Shown here piece by piece: positions 25,285-39,075 of a DNA stretch of 64,000 bases (its first letter is position 1; each line of letters begins with the position of its first letter). Source of the stretch: Amblyornis subalaris (Eukaryota; Chordata; Aves; Passeriformes; Ptilonorhynchidae); assembly GCA_018881555.1 (NCBI GenBank), contig JACAXG010000013.1, forward strand, positions 8,594,191 to 8,658,190, given 5' to 3'. The position numbers were made by a program, and so were the translations under genes. The notes under the pieces were generated by a model. That model saw nothing but the letters and a program-made list of their open reading frames with translations. It had not been told where the DNA came from and did not search any database.

Positions 25285-27757
25285 GACAAGCCCAAGGCTG
25301 CTGTGTAGATCTGCCTTCTCATACCATGCCTCTGAGAGGGATGGAGAAGTTTAGCTTCCTGGGCTGTTAATCTGGCACCTCTAACCAGGTATATATAAAA
25401 AGAGGGAAAAATGATGAATCATCAGTTTCAGGTGCTTGGCAAGTGCTCTTGTTAGAGACTGTTTGCAATGGTCCGTAGCTTTAGTCTGCTAAGAGCAATT
25501 CTCTTCATCCTCCTGGCTGCCCAGCAGATGAGCAAAATTACTGACAGCAGAAATATTCCAAAACAGGGGATATTAAGCAAGCACACAGATGACTGATGGC
25601 TGCTGTTCTCCCAGTGGAGTTATCACTCTTGTGATTTAAGTTCACTTCAGTGACATTTCTGCCCTTGAGGATTTCTCTCCTCCTTTGCAGAACTGCGTGC
25701 ACTTTACTTGAAGTTTTGTAAAGAGTCGTGGGGGAGGATCTTCCCNCTGCAGGGCTGTGTCTCCATCAGTGTCACAGGCATCACTCAAGCACAGCTTTTT
25801 CGGTGACAGCAAATGTCATGAGTATCCCAATGCTTGAGTTAGTTCTCTGCTGCCTACTTGACCAAAGCTCAGGTCCTCATGTCACGCTGTAGAGTCCTCA
25901 GCTGGTCAGGGTTGCCCTGTCTGAGAGTCCACATCTTTATCTCACACTGAAACAGCAGTTTTTGGAAAAGAGGAGTGAGACTGACTTCACAGATAAAGGC
26001 AATGGTAGATACCGTGGAGGATTTTTAGCTCTGAAATGGGTTTCCCCCAAAAACCTTTCTGACTTTAAGGACACTGTCTGGAGTGGAATTTGTAGAGGTT
26101 ACCCATATTNTGGCTGATGAGAACAAGAAGAAGAGGCAGAGGAGCTATTCCTGCTATATCGGCCAAGGCAAGGAATAAACCCATCTTCTTACATCAAGGT
26201 ATGCATCAAAGCCTGTAAATAGATGAATAAAGTAAGCTCATACGGTATCAAACTAGAAAAATGTGATGTAACAGCTTCATTATCATATTTATGTCTTCCT
26301 AATTGCACTCTGCTGAGATCACTTGCAAGCCTCAGCTGGATTTCCGTATAATAGGATCAAGTGTATTTGATCTTAAGCTGTTTCCAACAGAAAGCTGAAA
26401 TGAAATGTGAGAATCAGAAAAGATCATGAAAATTATTTCTTAAAGTTAATACCAAAAGTATTTCCTCTTAACCAAACTTTCCTGCTGTAAACCTGTGACC
26501 CATTTTCTAGGGTCCATCTGTATTTCTGTAACACGCTGTGGGAGCTGGGACTGAAGACCAAGGATCTCACAGGTTGGCTTGGCCATGTGCTAAGCAAAAC
26601 AGCAATTACATGTGAGGAAGCAACTTGTGGCAAAGGGGAAAATATGCCTCCTACAAAAATTATAATATTAACCAAAATCATACTGNTATCTGGACTCAGA
26701 GGTCATCTCCAGCCTTGAAATACTTTTGCCTTCTGTGCTCAATATTGGTCTTAGTCACTGGTGATTTTGAGTGACTGTTGTCAGAAAAAAAAAAAAAGTA
26801 GAATTCCTCATTTGGGAATGATCAGCTCTTGTAGTAAACAGACAAGGAAAAGGATCTGATCTTTATCATAACATGATAAAGTGAGACACAGAGTTTAGTA
26901 AAGGAGTATTTTAAACTTCTTCTTGCCCCACTGTGCTTGTCAGAGACTGACAGGCAAGTCTTGCTGGCTCCAAGTGCTGCTGATAAGATTGAGGTGTATC
27001 AGGAAAGCTGCTTTCTCCTGGGCATGAAACTACTCCAAGATTCGCCAAGGAAATATATCCCAGTAATCTACCACCACTTCACCTGTGCTGCAGAGAACTG
27101 GTGATTGCTCCAGCAGAAATAACAGCTGCATTAATACTGTGTAAAATCATCAGAAATCAACCACTTGTTTTATGCAGAAGTTGGAAAAGTGAATTGATTT
27201 AATTAGTGGATGCACTTTTTCTTGTGTGCATGTTATTATTCTACCCATTTCACAGATGTAAACCCTGAGTTCATTAAAAAAAAGGCATCCTAAGAGATCA
27301 CGTTTTCAGCTATGTGTTCATACTTTGGTTTGCACTGTGGGCTCTCACACCAGCAAGGTCAAACACAATTGAGTCTCAAGCNCTTGGCCACCAGCCCTGG
27401 GTGACTCTCCCTCCTTGGAAAGAAGTTGGTTCTGACAAATTGGCTGGTGTAGAGGACCATGGCCCTACAGTATGATATAGTCTCCCATTAGAAGCTCTGC
27501 ATTGAGATATGCAGGATAGCTGCTCCAGGAGGTCCTTGCCAAAGAGGTTTGTTTCTGAGACAGTGAGTGATGACTGAATAAAATGAATAGGAAAAGTTAG
27601 AGGAACCATTCTGAAGAGTCTTACTGAGGCTTTTTTATTCGATATTAGTCTTATTGAAACCAGCAGTAAGTATGAGCATTGCCAGAAAGACATGCAGAGT
27701 TTTGGCTTTGGGAACCATCATTCAAAGTTGGTAAATAGTCCATTGGCTGGATCAAAA
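25285..27757. other. Non-coding spacer, nothing recognised
   Basis: The segment is AT-rich with an A run at 26785-26797 and scattered single N bases. Frames are around 100 codons or shorter, with no splice context or recognisable family. Confidence 0.6.
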
Positions 27758-28015
27758 ACAAGGGGTAATGGCTTTAAGCTGAGACAGTGTAGATTTAAAT
27801 TGGATATTAGAAAGAAATTCTTCCCTGTGAGGGTNGTGAGGCCCTGGCACAGGTTGTCCAGAAAAGNTGTGGCTGCCCCATCCCTGGAAATGTTCAAGAT
27901 CAGGTTGGAGCAACCTGGGATAGTGGAAGGTGTCCCTGCCCACAGTAGGAAAGGAGGAACAAGATGAGGTTTAAGGTCCCTTCCAGCTCAAACCATTCCA
28001 GGATTCTATGATTCC
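27758..28015 (+). mobile_element. CR1 3' fragment, sense orientation, tail preserved
   Basis: A CR1 3' segment runs from 'aaggggtaatggctttaagc' through 'attagaaagaaattcttccc', 'gtgaggccctggcacaggtt' and 'gcaacctgggatagtggaag' to the terminal 'cattccaggattctatgatt'. The 3' end still carries one copy of the ATTCTATGATT-type tail repeat. Two N bases fall inside it. Confidence 0.95.
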
Positions 28016-29573
28016 CTGAGCACGTCATTGCTGCCCCCTCCAGCTCACTGCAGGCAGCCCAGGGCTGTGTCTGCAAGGGATGCTGAGGGATTTCTTCCAG
28101 CTGAACTGTGCAGTCTGTGCTCCCTGTGCAGCATCCCAAGTGCTTCCAGGGTGGCTGGCAAAGTTAAAAATGCCTTGGCATAAAACTACCAAGCTTTATC
28201 CTCCCCATAAATTTGTCCAAGGACTAGGAGTGTTTTAAGGCACATCAACCTAAAGAAGTTTTAGAGTGAGCTGGAAAAGAGCTATAGTGCTGCAATTTAC
28301 AGCCAGGAACATTCACCTGGACAATAAGAATCCTGGTGCATTGAGCTGAAAAATATGCTGCAGTGTATGGTATTGGCTTGTTTGTAATAAACCACTAGCC
28401 TAGTACATTTTATTGGTTTTACAGCCATTTATTGTTTTGTTTTCAGAAATACAGTATGTAAGCAAAACCGATAAAATAGTTTATTACATAGCAATTGTTC
28501 AAGAAGGGAAAGACCTATCAGAAGAGGTATCTCTCAAAAAGTATTCAGTGGGTGTTATGTATTAGGAGACAAAATGGAGGAGATGGTTGAAGACCATCAG
28601 AAGTTCTCCACTGTCTTTAGTGGGGCTGGAGAAAGAGTTTTTCACAAGGCCTTGGACAATTGCCTGTGAGCTTTATCAGTGGCAGCTCAAATAAGTCAAG
28701 AACCCAAAGCAGAAGCACAATATTTACTACTGGTTATTTACCAGGCTTTTATTAAAAGGTTTCATCTATCCAGTTGGAAAGCAGAGGGAAACAGAGGACA
28801 CGTCTGAGACCAGACACAGGAGAGCAGCTATTTGACCTAACAGCTGTTGCACTCAAGCGGCCAGCTGTGGTTCTCCTGCCCCTTCCTTTGGATTNTTCTC
28901 TTATAATATCAGATATGGTTGTTTACATTCAAGTCTAGGCTCTTCAAAACCTTATCTTCTTGCTCACCTCTTCTTACCTGGGCAGAGTTTTAATACTGTG
29001 TATATAATAAAGTAACAAATCCACGTGTATGTTTGTAAGATGGGGATTTTGGCATTTGTACAGTGAGAGTTTTTAATGACAAAGGATCAAGCAGTGTCAG
29101 CCTCACAGGACTAAGTGCAAGGAGATGTTGAAAGGAAATCACCAGAATTCTAATGATTTAGGACAGAGCTGAGNTTACCATGGTTTACATTGGGAATTTT
29201 ACCAGAAATCTCAAGAAATGTACAAAATAAATGGCAAAACATTGTATCAAAGCAGTNAGAGGCCAGATAGTCTTCAAACCTTTTTTCTCTCCTTTGTCTA
29301 TGGTTACATAATTTATGTCAGTCTTCAAGTGTTCCGAAATAGCTCAGCACTAGTGTCTGCTATTGCAAGAACAACGTCACCACTCTGCCTCTTCCTGCTC
29401 AGCATCTGTACACACAAGCAGCAGCTTTTACAGGGAATAATGCAGCTTTGGGGTGTAGTGTTCATTTTTCCAGTCCTACTGAACCAGACCCTCCTCCTTT
29501 ATATTACCATGTAGATCAGNTCAGTTGGTTGGAGAGTGGGTGGGTTCAATCCAGAAATGGGTCGTTCACTCCA
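28016..29573. other. Non-coding spacer, nothing recognised
   Basis: No supportable exon or RNA gene is seen. Sequence just after the CR1 tail (28020-28150) is moderately GC-rich but shows no coding signal. Confidence 0.6.
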
Positions 29574-29632
29574 GAGTTGGACTTGATCCTTGTGGGCCCC
29601 TTCCAACTCAGCAAATTCTGTGATTTTCTGTG
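29574..29632 (+). mobile_element. CR1 3'-tail fragment, sense orientation
   Basis: Only the last 60 bases or so are present: 'gagttggacttgatccttgt', 'gggccccttccaactcagca' and 'aattctgtgattttctgtga'. The wording (CCTTGTGGG...AACTCAG) differs from the other copies, suggesting a different CR1 subfamily. Upstream bases from about 29530 may be more diverged CR1. Confidence 0.85.
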
Positions 29633-32600
29633 AAACAAAATAAAAGAGCATCCAAACAAAAATCCCCTCCAATTTCCTGACCTCCCAAAGGTGCAGGTGG
29701 TTTTGTTTTCAGAGGTCCAGAGCANTCATTGACCATGATCCCCAGCTGTGGACATGCAAGTTTGGACTATCAGCCATGGAAGGAATCTCCCCAAAGGATG
29801 CCTTTGGGAAACCAAGTTCCTTCAACACATGTCAAGTATCCCAACTTTCATCCTGACCTGAATGAGGGAGGAGTGTTTGGTGCATNCTCAGTTCCACCTG
29901 CAGCCTTTCAGCAGCCTGANATGTTCACTGGATCTCGTGTCCTATTCAGCCTTTCTGCTCAGCTGTCTGTAATCGAGCAGCTCTTCCCAGCACACCCACT
30001 ACAGCTTCATCCTTATACTGCAGGAACGAATTCTAACCTATTATTGCACTGCTTAATGATCCCGTTCAAGTTGTTTTGGAAGAGTAGTCCGGAGCGTCTC
30101 ACCCCAGGGATTTAAATAGCCTCGTACATCAAGGCCAAGCCTTGATAATTCCTTTATTTCTGGTGGCATTTTAAATCACACGGAAACCAAGAGCCTCTGA
30201 GNAGGGAAATGACTTCCTGCCATTAGGCAGCACCTATCATCGACCAAGAACACTCCTGAAATTTATATTCTTAGCTATGGCACTTGCTCAGAACTAATGA
30301 ATTGGGCTGGGACAAACAAATCACTTTTTCAAATATTAAATATCTCATCAAAGGATGTGCTTTCAATGATGTGTTTTAGCAGTAGGAGTCTAGGGTTTTT
30401 TCCTTCTCTTTTTAGGGTTTTCACTTAGTTTCCAAGCCCATATGCAATTCCATGTTGCTATTTCAAACTGTATCTCTGAGACCTCTCACAGCAAGCCCAT
30501 GTTTTAGTAAACTCTTCCCTATGTGCCCACATTCTTTGGTTTCTTGCTTCTCCCTTTAATTTCTTTAGCCTGTGAGTCAAAGATTCATTATAGTGAAGAA
30601 GGAGCAAAACACTAAATCTTTCAAATCAAAATGAGAACTTTTCTTTTGAAGAAATAATCTGCGTGATGGTAATAATGAGCAATTANAGGAAGTCAGTAGC
30701 ATTTCAGTAATCCTACTCCCATTGTTTTGCTCAATAGATGTTAGTTCACGTTCTTGAGAACTCCTTTATGTACTACTAAGATCATCCTTGTAAAATGACA
30801 GATTTCCTGACCTTTTTCCTCTTCAAAGTGTTTTCACTGAGCATGCTTGTTCTACAGAATAATTGTTGATAGCACTCCTGAACTCCAGGTACTTTCAGTA
30901 GAACCTCAAGCAGAGTGAAGTATTTTGTTTCCAGAATGTGAAATTCTCTTGACCCCTGTTGAGTGCCATCAGAAATTACTATAGATGGATTTCTTTATAA
31001 ATATTGTTGTAGAAGTAGAAATTTATTAGAAAGGCAGGAGAGGATGATACAGCTCTTTCCTTGGAGTGATTTTTATGGGCTTTGGAGATTTCCTTGCACA
31101 AGGGCAGGAGGATTGTGCTTGGAAGATAAAATAATCTTCTAAAAAAAGACAGAGGTTGAAAGCAGTAGAAAGAAGAATTATTGTTCAAAAGTTCTTATTT
31201 AAGCAAAAAATCAGGTCTAGATTTGNTTTAGGATGCAACCAAAAGCTGACAACAATCTAAATATGGATGGAATTTTAACATAAGATTTGTTGCACAATGC
31301 ATATACTCCAACACATTTATTTCTCAATATTATTAATGCAATTGGAAATTAACTCACTGNTGTAACTCTGCTGCTGCTGAATCCTGTGGTGACATCTAAC
31401 CTCTGCCTCTGAATCTTTCTCCACCATTTTCTCCATGAAATTCTCAAAATATATCCTGCTGTCACCTAATATCCCTCTGCAGCCTCGCTCTGTGACCACG
31501 CTTTCTCCATGGTAGCTCGTTCCTCCTGGCCAGCAAAGAGGTGGCCAGATTTGCCACATGTCCNTGAAGGTGTTTGCCCCATGGATATGTGGTGATGAAA
31601 AGTGCACTGAATTCATTTACTTGTGCTTCTATGCCTGACACCAGCTCTTGAACTCAAGCACTTCTTTGGTCTTTCTTTGTATTCAAGTTGATTGAGAGGG
31701 TTGCCATATACAATATTCAAATTGCTTTTATGCATGAAGAGATTTTCAAGAAATCAGTGCANCGAGTGACATAATTAATACATGAACTGGCTGCCCTTTA
31801 AAGACAGTAGGAATGTTCCTTACGAAGANCAATGCACTAATAGTACATTCAGTAAAGTACTTTTTAAAAGCTAAGTTCTTCATTGTTGGTATTTGAGTAG
31901 GACACAGAATTAGGCAAGCTGAGCTGTATTTATTAGCAGAAAACTGATTATTATTACTGACCAATCTGCTTTTTAATGATTCAGCGAGCATGTTGTTTTT
32001 TATAGTAATGAGTACAGGGCTCTTAATCAGGTGATCTGACAAGTGTGCAGTTTGCCCGGAAAATTATGCTAGACTGAAAGTGGTTTTATGAAGAATAAAA
32101 AAGTGAGAAGAACCTATAAAACATTGGCATTTAAAGGAGAAAGGGTCAGGAAATGCTGAAGAACAACAGAGCAATTCTTTGTGTCTATCATCTATATGCA
32201 GATATTTGGCCAAAATTCCCAGTTAGGATCCNAGATACTACATTATGCCCAACTCAAGACAAATTTTAGGTCTGGTTTTAACATTTTCCACTGAAGGCCA
32301 AAGGAGCAGGAGTGAAATGTTCTTTACAAGCAGAAGGGTAATATGGTACTGTGAAAGGCTCCTGTAAAATCAGATGGCTGCAGCTGCTTCGGGCTCTGGG
32401 GGCGTTTACCTTCCTCTACTTAAGAAATATTTATTTTTACTTTAACTGCNTATTTGTCTCATTTCTTACCCACTCATGTGCCCCTAAGGCATCTTAGTCT
32501 TTCTACCAGCCTGATCTATTTTCTGTTGCTGGTCTTGCNTCACACTCCTGAAAGATGCCTTCTCCTACACCCAAGAGCCTGGCCTGGAGCATGCTGATGG

Positions 32601-34739
32601 GTCTTGGGGACTGCTATTCACACTCACCACAGTCTAAGCAGATTTTCACACTGACAAAGTNTACGAAAGGAAACAACCGACTTACACCTGACAACAGTGA
32701 TTGAATGAGGCTCCTTGGAGACTTCTGCTGAATTTGATGGCCTTTGATCAGTCAATAATGAGTCACTGTCACCAGTGACCTTTATCAATTTATAACCTGA
32801 AAAATGAATATAGTGCTAAAAAATACATCAAACCTCTCTTTTTTGATTTGCCTTTATTTAGCAATCTCTCTCNCTAGTCTGCTCTCTATGATTGACTGCG
32901 GGGTACTATTGTATCTCATTCTGTTGATCCAGTTGTAAGTGGGTGTCCAGTTCTGAGGTTCAACTAAAGAGCTATTGGACACTTTCCATTCNAATTTACT
33001 TTAAAAAGAAAGTAAGCAAAACCCATTTTTAAAAGAATGATCCAAAGAATTTATTCACGGAGGGCTCAATGTGCTAAGCAGGTAAATAGGAAACTCCCTA
33101 GGGAGCAACTTTTAGGATTAATACTACTGCTCCTTAATTTCTGGTATAACATAAGAATTAACATGCCAGCTTTTGTCATGTGCTCTACATACCATGTGGT
33201 ATTTGAATAATGACTGTCAGTCTGTGGCTGTTGTTTCCCAAATCACTCACATTCTACAGACTGACCAAAGGCTCATGGGGTCAGTGTGAAGAGNCCCACC
33301 GATGCCAGTGTGCTTCTATCAGCTCTAACTCACAGCACTGGGGTCCTGCCCATTGGGCACAACTTCATCTAAGCAGCGTGTGCTGCCTGCAGGAGCCACC
33401 TTTGCTTTTATAAACTTTCTTCTGAGCCTTAGATCAGAATTTATGCTTCAAGAGAATTTCCACTGAAGCCATTGAAAATTGTATGTAAATAAAACTCTTG
33501 GAAAAAATAGTTGTCTGTTACATAGGAAAACTAGGTAGATCTATTCCTTTTTCTTCTTCTTTCCATTTTCTCCTCTTCCCCAACCAATATGCAGAATACT
33601 TNATTAGAACTTTAAGGTAACAGGTGTGTTTTCTTTATTTGCTTTGAAAAAAGTCATCAAATATGACAGACAATGGAAACAAGGCATGAAAGAATTTTCT
33701 GCTTTATGTTCTTAAAGAACTAAATGGAGCAAGGAGGCAATTTCAGCTCTAGTCTCACAAATACCCTTGCTTTTTTCCTCCTAGGTTCAGTATTATTTTT
33801 ATATTGTGCACTGACCTCATACAAAAGGGGGTGTGTGTGAAGCTGATAGAGAATAAGCACCATGAGTGAATCAATATAGGTGAACTAACTCCAGAAGTAA
33901 AAGTGCACTGGAGAGAAGCAATATTACATTATTTTTGTATTGTCTGCAACACCTGAGCCTTGAGTATCATTTGGAAATACAAAAATGTCCTTTTATCTGT
34001 ATTGTGAACCTGAAAGGATTCCCTGTCTGTTTGCTCTCTGTCATCAAAAGCTGTTGTCNGTGATTGCACGGTATTTGTATAGTCTTGTGTAAAACTCTGA
34101 AATGACTGTTTAGATTGGATGCCTCAAGTGAGCCCTGGGTAAGTCAAAGCACACTGCATTTCCTTTCAGGACCTGGGAGACAGATGCGTCACTCAACACC
34201 ATCTTTTCTCTGCATTACAATCACAAGGTGCTTTAGTGCTTTTGTTTCACAATGAGGAAAATTGCTCTTTTTTTATCCTCNCTTGAAAGCCACTTGGCGG
34301 TGTGAAATTTGGTGTAGAGATACTGTAAAGTTTAAGCTCATGGTTATGTTGTGTTAGACACTGCTATCACCTGCACTGGACCTTCCCAAAAAGTAAATAG
34401 GTCAGAAACATTCACTGCAACCTCCACCCTCACAGGCTGAACTCCCACTGCTGCTAGTTATTCATTATGGTAAAACTCAGGTAACTATCAAAAACTGGGC
34501 TGTGTTTTAACAGGAACTACATAAATTCAGAATAGTAGATGCCCTGTGCTCTGATGAGCTCAAAGTCTGAAAAGACAAGGCAGCCTTGGGGTGAGGTTAG
34601 GAGTATAATCATGTTTTTCAATAATCTCACATCAACCTATGGATTTGTAATTTTTTTTTTTAAAGAAAGACGGAATGAAGTCTTCAAATGTTATGATTCC
34701 CTGTACAGCTTAATAGCTTTTAAGTCTTCAAAATCATCT
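29633..34739. other. Non-coding spacer, nothing recognised
   Basis: A 128-codon plus-strand frame at 29729-30115 contains two ambiguous codons and has no recognisable domain, signal peptide or exon flanks, so I treat it as chance. The rest is AT-rich, with a T run at 34651-34661. Confidence 0.55.
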
Positions 34740-34804
34740 GGGTTGGAACTAGATGATCTATAAGGTCCCTTCCAACCCTAACCATTCTATGATTCTGTGA
34801 TTCT
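34740..34804 (+). mobile_element. CR1 3'-tail fragment, sense, well preserved
   Basis: A short, clean CR1 end reads 'gggttggaactagatgatct', 'ataaggtcccttccaaccct' and 'aaccattctatgattctgtg', followed by ATTCT. The two tail repeats (ATTCTATG, ATTCTGTG) are intact, which suggests a relatively young insertion that was truncated almost completely at its 5' side. Confidence 0.96.
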
Positions 34805-37800
34805 ACAACATTATTTTCTTGAAAAACATTGGTGATGCAGTGAGCATTTCTACACGTACAGCCCAGTAAAAACCAACTCAGCTTCTCCTCTAAGNTTCCA
34901 AGGCTGAACACCAGGGCCATTGTCCTCAGACAGCTGCTGTCCCTACCACTACAATCTGTAACTTCCTAGTACAGGTTTAAATCACACCACAAAGCCTTAC
35001 CATAACTGGCTGGCCATTTCATGAAACCTTTCAAATATTAAGTTGCAGGAGTTGTGTGCTTTGATTGCAATATTTTTTTTNAAGTATATTTAATATTATA
35101 AAACATTTTTAAAAAAGCATGGTACCTAAATCTAGAACACTTTTAGCCTTTGGAAGTGAAAGATTCAAAATTAATCTTTATCTAGGCTAGGCCAAGTGAA
35201 CTCATGTTTTACATTATTTATTATGAAGGCCAGCTATTATTCTTTCCAGTGTCACAGTTTTAGACATTCGCTGTTTTCCCACCTCCTCAGTGGGATAGNC
35301 TTCTAGTAGTGACAAACTGGGAAAGGGTAGAGGGTCTCGCCAGCAAAGATGGCTTGTTTTTACAAACATTATGTGGATTATCTGGAAATTTTGTAATAAA
35401 AATCAATAGGAACCACAAGATGGGGAACTGGAGATCTAATACTTCTATTTATGTTGAGTTGGTAATCAGGAATATCATGGTAATGAGTAGGTTTAAACAA
35501 GATGTTTGTGTTGCTTTCACTGCAGAAGATATAGATGACTAAGAACACCCTGTGTACTACCCTTGGAGATGCCAAGCAGCTGCCTGTATTTTGTTCCATA
35601 TTTCAGTTGTACTTTGAGAACTTCTCTCTGTAGTTAATGGTTTTGTCACAAAGTACATATTCACTCTTCTTTGCAAACCTAACTACTTCTCCCTGAATAA
35701 GAGTCTATTATGGCAATTAAGAGTTCCTGGTAGCCATGGAAATAATCACTTTTCTTGACCTGATGAAGGTGTTCTTCTGCTCTCCCGCATCTCGGCTTTT
35801 CGGATAATTTACACGCTTCTGATTTAGATGATGCAATGCTATTATTGCATTTTTGAAAATACAGGGCATAAATCAGTGAGAGTGGTTGTTCCACACAGAA
35901 CAGAAGCCATTCCCTGGGAGCACACACACATCACTGTTGACTGAAATCAATCCTGCTTTGCTCACCGAAGGACAGAACATGTCCNGTGCAACAGCTGAAA
36001 AAACTGAGCTGACCAAGAAACAACGGGAGCTGCACAGCGAGAAATATGTTGACCATGCTCCAATGTAAAAAATTAGGTGTGAAAATTTGTAATTTAAAGC
36101 CGCCCCAGGTCAAAATAAATAATCNAATCCTCAATTATATGCAGTTTCTCCTTAACATAGAGCTATCTTGCCAGATTTTTGTAAAAATCAGACCACAGAC
36201 CCTTATCATATATGCATGTGTATATATATAGATAGATAAATACACATATATAAAATCTCATGTCACAGTAATAATTTACTTTGATTTATCAAGATTTTTT
36301 TTTCGCCATGAATAGTTATCTTGTTGGACTCTTTGTACTATATGATCTGCAATAACCCCAGCAGTAAAATAAGAGTTTTCAAGTGTGACTTCATTGGATC
36401 TACTCCCATATTCTGTATGTATAGTGCAGCCACATGAAGCAGTGCCAGCATGAGAATTAACTAGAACAATAAAGCTGAAAGCATCCTTTGCCAGTAGCCT
36501 TAATTCACACTCACTTTCCCTTCCTAGGATTGTCACTAATAGGCAATGACTACTTCTTAATTATTATTTAAGTTTAANAGCTGATTATTATTGCTAAATG
36601 ATATGAATACTTTTGGCTGTGATTGGACAGAGAAATCACTTTTTATTTCAGGTTCCTGAATGGATAGGTTTGCAAATATTTTGCCTGGCACATTTATTTA
36701 GGAAGAGCTGAAATCCACATTTCCTGAACATGNTTTCTGAGTCCTTTAAATTCCTTTTCTAAAAACACATCAATTACTCTAGAAAGGGCAGTGAATTTTT
36801 CTCAGATATGAGCAAAAATAATTTAAAATTTGGACGAATATAGGCTTATTTCTTTGCTTCGTAGCTTTCACAGTTTTATTTGAAATAGAAGAATGTATAT
36901 TGAATTANGTAATAGGAGCTATGGTGGAAAGTCTTTGTCATTCAGCAGCTGCAGAAGAGTAAGCTGAGGCAATGTGGCTTGGCTCATCTCACCTAATTTT
37001 GGGATTTTACTGAGGCACACGACTGAACCTTGATTTTAGCATTTGCTAGCATTGCCCTCCTAAGATAGAAACANGCATGTTATTATCTGAAGAAAATCAT
37101 CTGCTTCCCAAGTGGTTNTGACCTAAAATTCTCATTTTCCTTTTTTGCAAACCAGAAAACTCATCCCCATGGAACAAAAATCATACATTAACCAGCCAGC
37201 AGCCTTGTCTGTGGAAACAGGTAAATTTTNCTCCTACAGAGAAGCTCAAGCAATTAAATTTGGGAGCTCTTCCACAGAAGAATTACAACACTCATAGATT
37301 TGTTTCTGATTTTTTTTCCCTACCCCACCTTGACTTCACTCAGNTCCGGACAGGCAGGATTGACTTTCACCCATCCACAGTGCCCCTGGAAATGCCAATG
37401 GACTTGTTAAATTGTGATAATAATTTTTAGGCTGGTGGCCACACATTTGTTGTGAAATGAAGTAACTCTCTTCACATGAGCTGTCAGACAGAAATTACTT
37501 TTAGTCACAATCAATCTAAATTTCAACTGGAGGCTTCAAGGTGAAGGCTGTGAACTTTATCACCTATTAAAGGCCTATGAAGCCATCCAAGCTTTGTCAT
37601 TTTTAGCTAGAACAGGATTTCTATACTCCTGTGCTGGAGGAAGTATTGTTTATATGTCAAAATTCCATAGCATTAAATGAAATAAGTCCTATATTTCTGC
37701 AGATTATCTCCATCAAAGTTGAAACTTAATTTCTTTAGGCAAAATTCTGTGCTCCCTTCTTTTTTCAGTTCAAAGCAATAAATGCTTTAAATAAATTCTT

Positions 37801-38888
37801 GGGGAACTTTCTAGCCCCATGGCAGTTAAACTCAGAAAAGTGATCAAAAACTTATGTATTTATAGATTTCATTAGGCTTAAAATTACCTCTATTCTTCTC
37901 ATGTGAACGTTTAGGATTTATTAAGTAAATGACAGTCCTGTTACGCTCATTATAACATATTCACCCTTAAACCACTGGAGTATTGAGCCCATGAACTGAG
38001 GCTTTGAGATCTTTAAATATGTGTGAAAGGAGCTTGAATAAGTGAGTGAGTGTCCATAAACTCTATATNGTTACACACACAAGGACCAGCACTGTACCTT
38101 GCATTTGAACATTTCTCTTCAATGCCTTTTGCTTACACTTCATTTTTAATCAGGTGCGTTGACTGCAACCCAAAACAAGACCTTTACCTAATGCTGAGTT
38201 TAATGACCCTTTTAATACCAGCAGAGCTGGCCTCCTTCGCTCTCGCGGCTGTTCCCTCGTAGCTTTGGAGCGTTAAACGTGTTATAAAAATGTCTTTTTG
38301 GTACGGTCCACAAATTAACTGAAGGCACAGAGAAGCAGTATACTCATCCAGCATGAAATCAAAATCTAATCAATGCAGATTATGTTAGATTAGCTAAGCA
38401 AGTAAACAATTAGCCAAGTTAATGTTACCTACCATGTCCTTCAGCACTGAACAGTTAAGGAATTTGTCTTCCCAGACATGTTTAGTTCCAGCTCTTGTTG
38501 GTGACATTGCAGGTTGTTGGATGAATTTTTCAAACTACTATCTGCTGTTGGCTCCTTATTTTCATTCTGTTGTGAGTCTTGGACAAAAGGAGGGAAATGT
38601 TGGTAGGAAGAGGGAAGTCAGCTGCTTGGGAAGGAACTGTGGGTTTTGATGTGAACCAATGATGCAGACTAAGGAATTGTCCTCAGGCTCAAGTCATTGC
38701 ACACAGCAGCCTCTCACCAGCCTGGATGACTCAAGATTATGATGTTGCTGACCCAGCAGGGTTGAGGAGCTGGGTCCCCACGAACCTCCACCCCACTCTC
38801 TTAGAGGCAAAACTGCTCTAACCTCATGTGAAAGACTTTTGGCAAATATGAAAACTAAATAAGCAGTTGGGTTTGATTTTTGTGAAAT
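34805..38888. other. Non-coding spacer with AT-rich patches
   Basis: AT-rich sequence includes a TATATA/GATA-like low-complexity stretch at about 36208-36253. No exon, RNA gene or element is recognised. Several frames of 60-86 codons are consistent with chance. Confidence 0.6.
36208..36253. repeat. AT-rich low-complexity stretch
   Basis: Alternating TA with interspersed GATA and ACATATA units over about 45 bases. It is probably a decayed dinucleotide microsatellite. Confidence 0.7.
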
Positions 38889-39040
38889 CCTAGAATGGCT
38901 TGGGTTGGAAGGAGTCTTGAAGACCGTCTAGTTCATCCCCTTTGTCATGGGCAGGGACACCTTCCACTAGACAAGGCTGCTCCAAGCCCTGTCCAGCCTG
39001 GCCTGGAACACTGTGGGGCATCCCCAGCTTCTCTGGGCAA
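38889..39040 (-). mobile_element. CR1 3' fragment, antisense orientation
   Basis: The reverse complement of the CR1 3' end includes 'agaatggcttgggttggaag', 'catgggcagggacaccttcc' and 'agcttctctgggcaatgaaa'. It stops abruptly at about 39040 in the middle of the usual '...GGGCAACCTGTGCCAG' block and is followed within 20 bases by a G homopolymer. Confidence 0.93.
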
Positions 39041-39061
39041 TGAAAGTTGTTTGGGGTTGTT

Positions 39062-39075
39062 GGGGGGGGGGGGGG
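39062..39075. repeat. G14 homopolymer
   Basis: Fourteen consecutive G bases sit in the context TTTGGGGTTGTT-G14-TATTATTATT, just past the broken end of the antisense CR1. The length is prone to sequencing error. The block with the preceding GGGG could form a G-quadruplex. Confidence 0.9.

Noticed and set aside
24918..25370. Overlapping 131-134-codon frames on both strands across the N gap
   Set aside because: They are made of translated GGAGA repeat plus unknown bases. Period-five repeats without stops are open on both strands.
29525..29573. tRNA-like word GGGTTCAATCC
   Set aside because: There is no cloverleaf around it, and it lies directly before a CR1 tail, so it is probably diverged element sequence.
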